64,000 nt of DNA from Dendrophyllia cribrosa (lineage: Eukaryota > Cnidaria > Anthozoa > Scleractinia > Dendrophylliidae), in NCBI GenBank assembly GCA_024195265.1, contig JAJLRJ010000005.1, positions 19,457,036-19,521,035 on the forward strand, given 5' to 3'. Both the position numbers and the translations under genes were made by a program. Shown here one piece after another: positions 1 through 8,996 of the stretch (position 1 is its first letter; every line of letters starts with the position of its first letter). A model generated the notes under the pieces. That model was not told the DNA's origin. It was given only the letters and a program-made list of their open reading frames with translations, and searched no databases.

Positions 1-209
1 GTTTCACACCTTTGAAGGAACACTTAACTTAGGAATAATAATAATTTCTTGCTGCGTTTGGTGGTTGCTCGTCAATTTATGCAATTTCGATTCCGGCCAA
101 GCGCAAATTTAGGCCTTTTGCCGCTTTGACTGTTACGAGCTCTAAAAAATACAATTTAACGTATTTCCAAAAACTAAAGTCGTTTCATTTACTTATGACC
201 CAAGATAGT
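1..209. other. No gene seen; AT-rich end of element C segment
   Basis: I see no convincing reading frame or repeat here. It lies just beyond the stop codon of the interrupted fibre-like gene, so it is probably intergenic DNA of element C. Confidence 0.4.
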
Positions 210-266
210 TTACTGGGCATCTGGTTTTGCCTCATCGATTGAATAAAAACATTCAGCATACTCTTT
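210..266 (-). pseudogene. Distal (C-terminal) end of element C fibre-like gene
   Basis: About 18 codons on the minus strand run from the element A junction to a TAA stop at 210-212. They are in frame with the proximal part of the gene at 22227-22579 once the 5-bp duplication is counted once. This shows the insertion was clean and that both segments were one gene. The function is discussed at the proximal part. Confidence 0.7.
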
Positions 267-507
267 AGTAGTTGGTTGGGAGGAAGTCAAATACCGGTTT
301 TTCAAGACCATAAATAACCGGTCCTCACTGCGTTCGGCCCGGTTATTTATGGTCTTGAAAAACCGGTATTTGACATCCCTCCCAACCAACTACTCTGCAT
401 ACCCCTCCCTCAAACCCCGTAAGAGGGAGTCAAATGCGTTTTTCCCGAGCCCGCCCGTAACGGCAAGCGAGACATAACCAATTGGAGAAATCCCTACCCC
501 TTGTATA
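267..507 (+). repeat. Left terminal inverted repeat of element A, with hairpin
   Basis: It matches 21983-22226 in inverse orientation. The outer 128 bp (267-394) are themselves palindromic: two arms of roughly 55 bp around a short central loop near 315-330. The inner part runs into the promoter of the first gene, ending in a TATATAT box at about 504-510. The adjacent duplication TCTTT is at 262-266. Confidence 0.92.
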
Positions 508-514
508 TATCACG

Positions 515-1105
515 ATGGCGAACAGAGCTATGACTGCTGTTGAGTTCTTGTCCTTGGGAGGAATCCCTTTGAAAGAAGGCGATGATGTCTTTGCGAAAAA
601 CAAAGGAACATTCGAATATAATCCTTGCAGATATTGTGGTTTAAACTTCACACAAAGCCACTCACTCGTGGAGCATCAAAAATATTCTTGCAAGAAGCTG
701 AAAACAGAAAAACGACCGAAAGTGATTTGCCCTGGTTGCAATCCGGAAGTTTCAAAAACAACAGCTTACAAACACAGAAAAAATGGTTGCCCGTCTTTGA
801 AAAGAAATCCTCGAGCTCTTCTCAAACATGAGGCGGATTTGGCGGAACCCCCGAGGGCTGTTCGAGGTGTTTTTGCCAAGTCAAATGTCAGGTGGCATGA
901 GCTGAATGCATGGCTTCACGAGCAAGAACAAGAACAAAAACCATTTAAAAGCAAAAGCTTAGAGGCTCTTGATCCTTTAAATGACATCCGTGACTTAAGC
1001 TTTGTTTCGGATTACATCGCAGGTAATAAATCACTCGCAACGTTTCAAACGGAGTTGAGTGGTTATTACCAATTGAAAAAATGTCTGTCCTTTGTATATC
1101 AATGA
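515..1105 (+). CDS. C2HC zinc-finger protein, element A
   Basis: This 196-residue protein has two C2HC-type fingers: C38, C41, H54 and C59, then C72, C75, H87 and C92. Nucleic-acid binding is the natural guess, but I do not recognise the family. The ATG at 515 is preferred over an upstream TTG because a TATATAT box ends about 5 nt before it and the copy in element B starts at the same codon. The stop TGA overlaps the start of the exonuclease gene (ATGA). The position next to the terminal repeat and the polycistron-like overlap suggest a role in replication or gene control. Confidence 0.75.
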   Translation: MANRAMTAVEFLSLGGIPLKEGDDVFAKNKGTFEYNPCRYCGLNFTQSHSLVEHQKYSCKKLKTEKRPKVICPGCNPEVSKTTAYKHRKNGCPSLKRNPRALLKHEADLAEPPRAVRGVFAKSNVRWHELNAWLHEQEQEQKPFKSKSLEALDPLNDIRDLSFVSDYIAGNKSLATFQTELSGYYQLKKCLSFVYQ

Positions 1106-2250
1106 TGACGACAACACAAGTGTTCATGAACTTTCTCAAATCGAGAAACACTGGTCTGAAACAAAAGAGCGCCGACTGGGTGAGAGCCAGACAAAACTCC
1201 ATTGGTGCATCAGAGATCTCTGCCTTGACAGGATCGTCGCCGTTTGAATCACGGCAAAGCTTGCTCTTAAAGAAAATACAGCCAACAGATATGCTCAACA
1301 ATGCGGCTTGTACCTGGGGCAATCTGTTCGAACCGCTTATTCGCAAGTATTTTGAGCAAAAACATTCTGTTTCCGTTTTTGGTCACAGCATCTCTCTTAA
1401 TCTAGCAAGAGATCATCCACTTTATCGAAAGGTCACTTGTAGCCCAGACGGATATTTTCTAGACAAAGATAACACCTTAAGCTTGTTAGAGTTTAAATGT
1501 CCGTTCAAGCGAAAAATAGCTATGAACAGAATTCCTAGATATTATAGCGATCAGATACAAACAGGTCTTGCTTTGAGTGGTGACATGGTAAACAAAGGCT
1601 TGTTTGTTGACGGTTATTTTAGAATGTGCTCTTTAAACCAGCTTGAACCTAGCTTGGAACACAATCAGTTTCTAAACGGAGGAAATAATTATAAAACGAA
1701 GTGTGACACAACACTTGCGTGGGGAGTTTGTTATTTATTTAGCAAACGGACGATAACAAGAAATCAAAAGTCAATTATCGATGTCGGTTCTCTCAAATCA
1801 AAACAATTATTTGAGAGAATTATGTCTTCCATTGCTGAGAAGGACATATGGTGTTGTTATGGTGCTGTAAGGATGTCGTTTAGAAAACAGGACGAAGACG
1901 AGGAGTTTTTGCGCTTTAACCATATGCAAAAAGTGTTTTCAGAGGGTTCAGAAGGCCCTAAACCAGTGGCTATGTTCGCCTGGAAGCTCCTGGATATAAC
2001 TGAGATTTGGGCGCCAAAGCAACCAAACTTTTTGAATAATATTCAAACATCAGTCGAGCACTTTCATAACAGCTTGGCAAGCCTTCGAAAAAAAATAACA
2101 GAACACTCTGAAGAGAAAAACACCCAACAAACCGCCCCTGCCAAAACATTTCCAAACAATTTGGATGATGACAGTGCCATGTTGGAAGCCTTCTTAAACT
2201 CAAAAGTGAAGTCAATTGGAGAAACATACCCCAGTCTATACCCCAACTGA
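1102..2250 (+). CDS. YqaJ-like viral recombinase/exonuclease, element A
   Basis: This 382-residue protein matches the YqaJ (lambda exonuclease-like, PD-(D/E)XK) family, which resects double-stranded DNA ends during recombination or replication of viral genomes. Visible landmarks are the GASEIS helix near residue 35, E77 in WGNLFE, D116 in SPDGYF, the E130-x-K132 pair in LEFKCP, and the YSDQIQ region near 148-153. The start at 1102 is chosen over an in-frame ATG at 1081 because element B starts at the equivalent codon and a GTATATC box lies just upstream. The frame is intact here, whereas the copy in B has a nonsense codon. Confidence 0.82.
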   Translation: MMTTTQVFMNFLKSRNTGLKQKSADWVRARQNSIGASEISALTGSSPFESRQSLLLKKIQPTDMLNNAACTWGNLFEPLIRKYFEQKHSVSVFGHSISLNLARDHPLYRKVTCSPDGYFLDKDNTLSLLEFKCPFKRKIAMNRIPRYYSDQIQTGLALSGDMVNKGLFVDGYFRMCSLNQLEPSLEHNQFLNGGNNYKTKCDTTLAWGVCYLFSKRTITRNQKSIIDVGSLKSKQLFERIMSSIAEKDIWCCYGAVRMSFRKQDEDEEFLRFNHMQKVFSEGSEGPKPVAMFAWKLLDITEIWAPKQPNFLNNIQTSVEHFHNSLASLRKKITEHSEEKNTQQTAPAKTFPNNLDDDSAMLEAFLNSKVKSIGETYPSLYPN

Positions 2251-2254
2251 GCCA

Positions 2255-2671
2255 ATGGAGCAACTGTCTTTTGGTGAATCCCGTTGGGATTATTTGGCAG
2301 ACATGATCAAAGAATACATTCTTGAATTGGCTGAAAGAAGTCTCCAGCGTGACTTGGCTGCAAGGATCATTCATCAAGGCAGGATGAAATCTGTATGCCA
2401 TTCAATAAAAAATCATTATCACTGGCAAAACGATTGCTATTTCCCTATATTTACTTCACAAATATGTGATAAATGTCAAGAACTTTTCTCACCAGAAGTG
2501 GACATGGGCAGACACCGAGCCATTTGTCCTGGCATGCCGCCTTATAGATGCATACAGTGGGCATTACTGCATACAGATATCGGCGATGACGAGGAAGACT
2601 ATGACGGTCCAAGTGCTCACGAAAGTTTCTATGGTAATGTCACTCAACGTGACCCATCTTTTCAAGCATGA
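2255..2671 (+). CDS. Small single-zinc-finger protein, element A
   Basis: This is a 138-residue protein starting 5 nt after the exonuclease stop. The N-terminal half is helical and charged. A single C2HC finger follows (C71, C74, H87, C91), then an acidic tail with DDEEDYD. The ATG at 2255 follows a CTATACC box. The last dozen residues differ from the copy in B because of a small indel. The gene ends convergently with the zinc-ribbon gene on the other strand, overlapping by about 30 nt. The function is unknown. Confidence 0.6.
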   Translation: MEQLSFGESRWDYLADMIKEYILELAERSLQRDLAARIIHQGRMKSVCHSIKNHYHWQNDCYFPIFTSQICDKCQELFSPEVDMGRHRAICPGMPPYRCIQWALLHTDIGDDEEDYDGPSAHESFYGNVTQRDPSFQA

Positions 2672-3335
2672 TTTTCCAGTTTTGTTCGTGCTTCCAAAGG
2701 GATTTTTCTGGGACTTGTAGCCAGAAGTAATTGACAAGCCGTTGTGGCCCTATCCCGTCTAAGATTTTATAGGCTACAAATGGCATAGAGATTCTATCCT
2801 GTAGATGTTATTCGATGAATCTGAATGAATCATTTGCATGTTGTATTTCTTCGGAGGACGAGCAGACGTAGGGGTCACAAATTTTCAGATGTTTGTTGAG
2901 ATAGTTTTTGAAGTTGTAGCGTTTGGTGGGCATTCTTTTTTTGGTAATTTTGTAATCACCACCATAGAGCTCGTTATAATCAAAGGTCACACCATCCAGA
3001 GGCTCTAGGAGCCCGCAGTTCTCACAGCAAAGTTCTGATGAAAACATCCTGAGGTTTCATTTGCCTTTGCAGTTTTGGCAAGCTTTTATCCTTTCATTCA
3101 AAAGGGTGAAAGGTAAGTTGGGGTGGTATTGTGCCAGGGGAGAAAGACACTCCTTGATGAGATGAAGGCGTTCTTGCAGACTCGAACGCCGTATTTCCTT
3201 GTTGTAGTTGTCGAGTGAGCGTAGGGTGATAAATTTGTGTTCTTTATCAAGCTCATCGAGTTTGGCTTTGTATTCACCTTCAGTGTCCAAGCATCGAACA
3301 TCAGCCAGTTGTTTAGCGAACTTCTCCATTGCCAT
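2640..3335 (-). pseudogene. Zinc-ribbon (VLTF3-like?) protein, broken copy in element A
   Basis: This is the counterpart of the intact gene at 43492-44193. The A copy carries two in-frame stops, TGA at 3057-3059 (just after the first CxxC) and TAA at 2808-2810, plus a four-codon deletion between them and the end. Two ATG codons lie at 3335 and 3329; the second matches the start in B. The TATA-type box that precedes the B copy is degraded here to TGTGTATGG. See the B entry for the domain argument. Confidence 0.6.
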
Positions 3336-4057
3336 ACACAGCTGTGTTGTGTATTCAATTGGGCGCAAATGATTTATCTCTCAAGATTTGTAGGTTAAAT
3401 CCAGAATTTAATCTCTCAAATCGGACTTGGATGCTGCGGTGAGAAGATTTATCTTTTTTGAAATTCTTGTTTGACTTCCTTGCGAAGTTCTTTTTTGAGT
3501 TTCGCGAGGTCTGGCGCTTGTGTTTGAGTGGCAACGTCTTTTGATGCCTTAACACCATCCCTGATTGCAGCTTTGAGTTCGTGATACTTTTCCACCTCAC
3601 GAGTAATTATGGTGAATTCTGTATCACTGATCCTCTTGTCTTCCAGAGCCTTTGAGACCAGCTCATTGACAGAGTTGCGTTTAGCCAGGGCCAGTGTATA
3701 GATACTTTCGTGTTTGGCCACTTTCCGCTCTAACCGTTTGTTGGCAGCTGTAAAGCCAACTGATGACAGCCCACAAAGCGTGGCAACGCCGGCAAGCGCT
3801 GGACTTGCAACAATGCCGAACCCAGTCAAGGCAGTGGCTAGGGCCCCTGATGACAGCCCAACAGAAAGTGACCCCAGTCCAACCGCCGAGTAATGAACTA
3901 AGGATTGGGTTCGTTTATATTTCTTTGCGACCTGACGGTAGTGCTCGGCTTCGTCAGACAGCTCCTTAAGCAAGTCAGACACCTTTTTAAGTCTGAAGTC
4001 TTCTGCATTAATTTGAGTGATCTCACGCATAGGGTAGAGCTGTTGTGTCTCGCTGTA

Positions 4058-7000
4058 TAGGCCTGTAAACGAATGACCGAAGTTGGACAAAAATGTTAAC
4101 AAAGCTTTTTCACCTGAAATATATTCCTTGGGGGTAGATTAGTGCACACATAAAAGTCCACCCGAATCCAACCATGGCAACCTTGTTTTTACGTGACCGT
4201 GGGAAAATCCAAGATGGCCGCCAAATCCAAGATGGCCGCCATGACATAAATCACTCTATCTTTGGAAAGGAATGACGGAAAAACACGTATGATATGCCGA
4301 ATCCCACTAAATCCGACATGCCCATTCGTTTAGTGATGTCTCCAGGGTCATTAGAGGTCAAGGTCAGGCTAAAAGGTCAAGGTCAAGGCAAAAAAACGAC
4401 AATTTGAAAGGAAAATCGGAGGTGACCATGATAGTCTGCGAACAACTAAGAATGAAAACTGTTAACATTATTGCATTTATAACACTGCAGTTGGTACACT
4501 TCTGTTGTCTCGATATTGCGAAAAGGGAGTGGTACACAGGAAGCCCAATATCTACAGTAAATCGAAAACTTAACATTAAGTACCTATCATTTAATCGTCA
4601 TCGTTTTCCTCTTCGGTTTCTACTTGGAGTGTATTCGAGCAAGAGATGCCCCGGCACTGACCACATGCAGATGTACAATGAAGACCATTTTTGCGACAGG
4701 TGCAATTCCGTTTATCACAGCGTCCACCACAGTGGCATCTGATTGTTCTAAGAAGTGATTCCGGAGCTGCAGATTGAGACATTCGGACTGGCACCAAACC
4801 GACGGATGATTCTTTCCAGCATCTTTCTTGGAGGATGATGGACTCATGAAAGTGTCGATGGCGTTTCTCAGGGCACTAACCTTCTTCAGTACCGTCGCTT
4901 TACCAATTCCATAAGGCCGTGATGTTGTGTCGCAGCCGCTGATTGCATGAAGAAACAAAAGACCTCGTGATAAGAATGGATCCAGCTTTTTCTTCAAGAT
5001 ATTGATAGACACTGTTTGTTTGGACATAACCATATAAAGATCGAAATCCTCAGCATTGGCATGGTGTATCAATAACTGGAAGACAACTGTATCGTCGGCA
5101 ATTACAGCAGTTGGCCTGGCTTTTCAGTTGAAGAGCTACAAGCCATCTTACAGATTGTAAAATCGGCATCCTCGTCTGCATGCTCAACCGCGATTCCTTC
5201 CTTCTGCATCTCCTCCGCTAGTAAGTAGATCAAGGCCTGCTTGTTAGCGCTGTTGCCAAGAAATGCTTTCTTGATCATGGTAAGACGCATTTCGCCTGAA
5301 ACGGACACACAGGCACCAACTTCAGTCCCCGGGCTTCAGTCCCTGTTCTCCGACTATGGGCTTCGTCCTTAGTGCTTGGTCCGTGATAACCATCAAATAT
5401 GACCAACGCTTGCCCACAGCTAACCTTCACGTGCCGAACGTACATTTCACAAATCTCAGCGTAGGTCATGTGCTTTGGCCATGCGAACTTATGCAGTAAT
5501 CCTCCTCCATCAACAGCGTACTATAAACCAGTTGCGGGAAGGGTTAGGACAATACAAAGAGGTGCAGTCTTCAAAAAATAATGAATAAGTTCCGCTTTCT
5601 CTCCTGTTCTCATTTGCATGTTATTGTCAAATAATGATGCAGGCAAACAGCACAATTCAAATCTCAGGAGATCGGGTAGAGGGACTTCCCCAACGCCCAT
5701 AACAAGCAGACGCTGATAGAGATGCCCGGGATCCATAGTAGACTCAGAATATGATGAGCAAAACCCCAAATTATATAGCAAATCAATAAGATCACGATGA
5801 CCGTACTTGTGGTCAAATGTGTCACTTAAGCCGACTTGTAAGGGTGACAAAAAACGTCTCGGACAGGTTGCGCTCATAATAGCTTGGCCAATAGATGCGC
5901 AGCGCAGCTCTGCAGCTTTGCTTTTGATGATGGTTCTCAAGAGTAAACTCAAAGAGGGTGGCAATAAGGAAAAGTTGTGGTCCATGGACTTCATTTCAGA
6001 TGCTTCTGGATATACGCCTTTATGCTTTTCGGTGCTCTTGATTTCGCTTCTAATATGTTCGCCGACAGCTTCAATCATAGTGTTAATGTCTGTCGAGTCT
6101 TCAGTCATTCTCGTATGGGTGTCATGGATCATTTGCTTCACATTGGACGATAACGTGACTATGAGCGGATTTTGCATTGATGACGTAATCGATACCTTGT
6201 CTCCGTAATGGGCACGTAACTGTCGCTGAAGTGATTTCTTGGAATATGTATCCTCGTCACCTGCCTGACTTTGCATTATTTCAAAAAGTTCGTCCAGTGT
6301 TATTGTTTCGTCGTCGTTCTTTTCCAAATAATCAATTACTTGTTTAAAAGCATTGTTCTTCCTCTCATCCACAGATCCACTAGGTCTTCCCCGCTTTATT
6401 GGCGGTGCTCCATTTTTGGTACAAGATAGCGTTTCTAAACTAAGATTTCTAGGTGATATAAAATACTGAAAGCATTTCCGATGGTAGATAGCCTCCTCCG
6501 CTGGCAGATCGTGAATGCATAACATTCGATGAGAGACCGCATCTGCCCACTCATCCACTTGTTTTTTTGTCGACGTTCCGCACATCTTTTTGTAATCGTT
6601 TCTTTAACAGACACAGTCGTTGCACTGCTGTATTCATGATATTCCTGATTGCTTGGATGCTTTCTAGCCTTGACTTTATCTATTGTTTTTCCGCATAGAA
6701 AGCAGTCAGTGCGAAAACTGAATGTCGTTTTATCCGAACGAAGTTTTGGGGCTGAGTCTTTTTCAAGAGCTCTTTTACTGGTTTGTGCATACCGTCGTTT
6801 ATTAGTGTGATCTTTTCGGCACTTGATGTGGACGTAAAACTTTTCATTTTTGTCATAAAAGTAAATTGGGATTGGATTTTCAGGATACACATTATTATGC
6901 TTGACAGAATACTTATTAATTTTATCAAGTCCTTTTTGTCCTACACACGAATACTCGCTCGAAGGGCACGATAAACCCTCCCTGCATATCAAACAGACAT

Positions 7001-8218
7001 CTGAGCTGGCCATAGCAATACAGTATTTCACTATGAAAGAAAATAAAACAAAACTAATTAAGCTGTCGTTGTTTACTTAAAACGAAGACCTCTTTAGAAT
7101 TTCATGCGAGATTACCAAGCTACATTTTCACGATGACGAACCTCACTATAGTCTCTGTAGCTTATCACAGATGTCTCTCAAATTCCAAACTATTATTAGC
7201 AGTAAGTTTAACTCGACTCCGTAGATAAGTTCTAATTCATAAGTTAGCTAAGAAAAGTTTTCTTCTGGTGAAAAAGTTATGGGAAGAATTTCTATTTCTC
7301 TGCTTTTGACACACTTTCAGAGTATGCTTATCGAGATTTGAGTCTAACTGCACATTTAAAAACATAAACATTCATTCAAAAAGTTAAAAAGAAAACAAAA
7401 TATGCAAGTATTTTGTAGCAACTTTAAATATCAGAAAAAAGTGGATGAAAATACGTGCAAATGTAGATCACTCACCTGTGACACTCGCCAGCTTGACAAA
7501 CTCTGATGATGTAAAGATAACCGCTGACCAAAGTATAACACGTTCAGTCCCAGTCCCCTTTTTGCATCAAATACATATACTTAATGCATTTGTTCTTGAT
7601 AAAACTCAAAGCGACGTTTTGAGTTTATTAGTTTGCACGTATCGCGATATTTTTTGGCTTTTGCCTCTTATTTATTTTTCCAAATAACTCTGACTTGACT
7701 CATCAACTGGAGCTCTAAATATCCTTCTACAAAGCTTTAAAAATGATTGTGCTGATTTTCGCCTACTTAACCTGATTTATAAATTGATTCTTTTGTTTTG
7801 TTTATTTTTTGCACGCAGACTGTTGCCTTCAGATCTGATTCTATTTCTAATTTCCTTTTAAATTGTTGTTTTTTTACCACGACCTTGACCTTTTAGCCTG
7901 ACCTTGACCTCTAATGACCCTGGAGACATCACTAAATGAATGGGCATGTCGGATTCAGTGGGATTCGACATATCATGCGTGTTTTTCCGTCATTCCTTTC
8001 CAAAGAAAGAGTGATTTATGTCATGGCGGCCATCTTGGATTTGGTGGCCATCTTGGATTTTCCCACGGTCACGTAAAAACAAGGTTGCCATGGTTGGATT
8101 CGGGTGGACTTTTATGTGTGCACTAACCTACCCCCAAGGAACATATTCCAAGTGAAAAAGCTTTGTTAACATTTTTGTCCAACCTCAAGTAAAAAAAAAA
8201 AATTCGTTTACGGGCCTA
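4058..8218. mobile_element. Academ-type DNA transposon nested in element A
   Basis: Terminal inverted repeats of about 345 bp (4058-4406 and 7861-8218) start TAGGCC. They are flanked by a 3-bp duplication GTA at 4055-4057 and 8219-8221; the matching site in B is uninterrupted. Repeats of GGCCATCTTGGATTT lie inside the arms. A degenerate minus-strand transposase with an XPG-like signature and a short target duplication fits Academ. From 7014 to 7860 I see no gene, only AT-rich DNA. Confidence 0.75.
4591..7013 (-). pseudogene. Academ-like transposase, multiply frameshifted
   Basis: The reading frame starts at ATG 7013 with a cysteine-rich N-terminal region (CLICREGLSC; later CFLCGK). It shifts frame in an A run near 6560, meets an in-frame TAG at 5521-5523, and shifts again near 5290 and 5100. 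Diagnostic parts are VIFDGYHGPSTKDEAHSRR near 5390, an XPG/FEN1-like helix-hairpin motif ISGCDTTSRPYGIGKATVLK near 4910, and a C-terminal cysteine cluster CHCGGRCDKRNCTCRK. These fit the XPG-like nuclease reported for Academ transposases. The gene is clearly inactive. Confidence 0.65.
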
Positions 8219-8280
8219 GTACTCGGGGGCCGATGGAAGCACATTGGCAGAACTCATGGCGTGGGTATATATATGATTTT

Positions 8281-8952
8281 TTAATTTATCTCAACTTCAA
8301 ATTCCAAAGGCATGCCATTGAAGTTGAAGAGGTCATTGTTCTCATCCCTCACTGACAGTGATGTGCTATTTACATAATCACTAGACGAGACGTCACGCAA
8401 GACGCTCTGTTGTGTTGATTCGTAATAAACCTTCTCAAAAGTTTTCCCACGAACATCAAACCGAGCCAAAACTGTCGAAGGCTTATCATTGAGTAAGTTC
8501 TGTTCTTTATCAACCAGATCACAGTGGATGAAGTAAGTGCTTGGTGCCCTTAAACGCTTGACGAAAGTTATTAGAAGCAATACAGGTCTTATGTCAAGCA
8601 ATTCTGCTAGATTGTTACTAAGCGTCACACTGCTGCTGTTATTCTGAATGATCATGGCTCCGTATGGTGTGTTTGTTTCAATTGTTAGATTTAAACGGCT
8701 GTTATGGTCTTTTAGGTCTTCAAAGTTTTTCGCTAAACTATCAATAGTGTAATGGCCTTGAAGTAAGGTCGCGCTACGTGATGAACCATTAGGGGGAGGG
8801 TTTGTTGGTGAAATCTTTGCTTCTACTTTCAAATTATGCCACGAGATGAAAATCGAGCAAGAGACAAGACGGATATAACTCGGTTTCGGAAGCGGGTGAT
8901 CGAAGTAGATCGTGTGAGGGTTCGAAGGCGCGACGATTGTTAACACAACCAT
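8281..8952 (-). CDS. Penton-like minor capsid protein, element A
   Basis: The 223-residue product resembles the single-jelly-roll vertex proteins of Polintons. It is rich in beta-strand-like segments and has landmarks STYFIHCDLVDKEQN and, near the end, MPLEFEVEIN. The C-terminal half is nearly identical to the B copy (44956-45490), while the N-terminal half is strongly diverged upstream of TFVKRLRAPS, as if recombined. The ATG at 8952 lies behind an ATATATG box in the bidirectional promoter shared with the gene at 8997. In the family, such proteins form pentameric vertices. Confidence 0.6.
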   Translation of the reverse strand: MVVLTIVAPSNPHTIYFDHPLPKPSYIRLVSCSIFISWHNLKVEAKISPTNPPPNGSSRSATLLQGHYTIDSLAKNFEDLKDHNSRLNLTIETNTPYGAMIIQNNSSSVTLSNNLAELLDIRPVLLLITFVKRLRAPSTYFIHCDLVDKEQNLLNDKPSTVLARFDVRGKTFEKVYYESTQQSVLRDVSSSDYVNSTSLSVRDENNDLFNFNGMPLEFEVEIN

Positions 8953-8996
8953 GATTGCATATATAATTACCTTTTTAAATATAAATATATACAATC
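8953..8996. promoter_or_regulatory. Bidirectional promoter between penton-like and 565-aa genes
   Basis: Only 44 bp separate the two divergent ATG codons. An ATATATAAT box serves the minus-strand gene and AAATATATAC serves the plus-strand gene, each within about 10 nt of its ATG. This region is deleted in element B. Confidence 0.6.

Larger units (their letters stand above)
1..266. mobile_element. Element C (Polinton-type), left portion
   Basis: This stretch belongs to the element that resumes at 22227. The reading frame of the fibre-like gene on the minus strand stops at the right edge of element A and continues here in frame to a stop at 210-212 once A and one copy of the 5-bp duplication TCTTT (262-266 and 22227-22231) are discounted. 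The rest of C on this side, presumably including its polymerase and left terminal repeat, lies outside the window. Confidence 0.75.
3449..8257 (-). pseudogene. Two-helix membrane protein gene split by Academ transposon
   Basis: The first 12 or so codons start at ATG 8257 behind an ATATATATAC box. The rest lies at 4054-3449, on the far side of the transposon. The protein has a charged N-terminal region, a Gly/Ala/Ser-rich hydrophobic stretch long enough for two membrane passes, then a basic helical region ending in EVKQEFQ. An indel near 3449 truncates the C-terminus compared with the B copy (44216-44932). Element B shows the uninterrupted site, so the order of events is clear. The function is unknown; a virion membrane or assembly role is possible. 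Confidence 0.7.

Noticed and set aside
430..651. Frames crossing the terminal repeat and the first gene on the minus strand (also near 41074-41496 and 21877-22083)
   Set aside because: They are antisense shadows of the zinc-finger gene or of the repeat, with no promoter box or conserved protein features.
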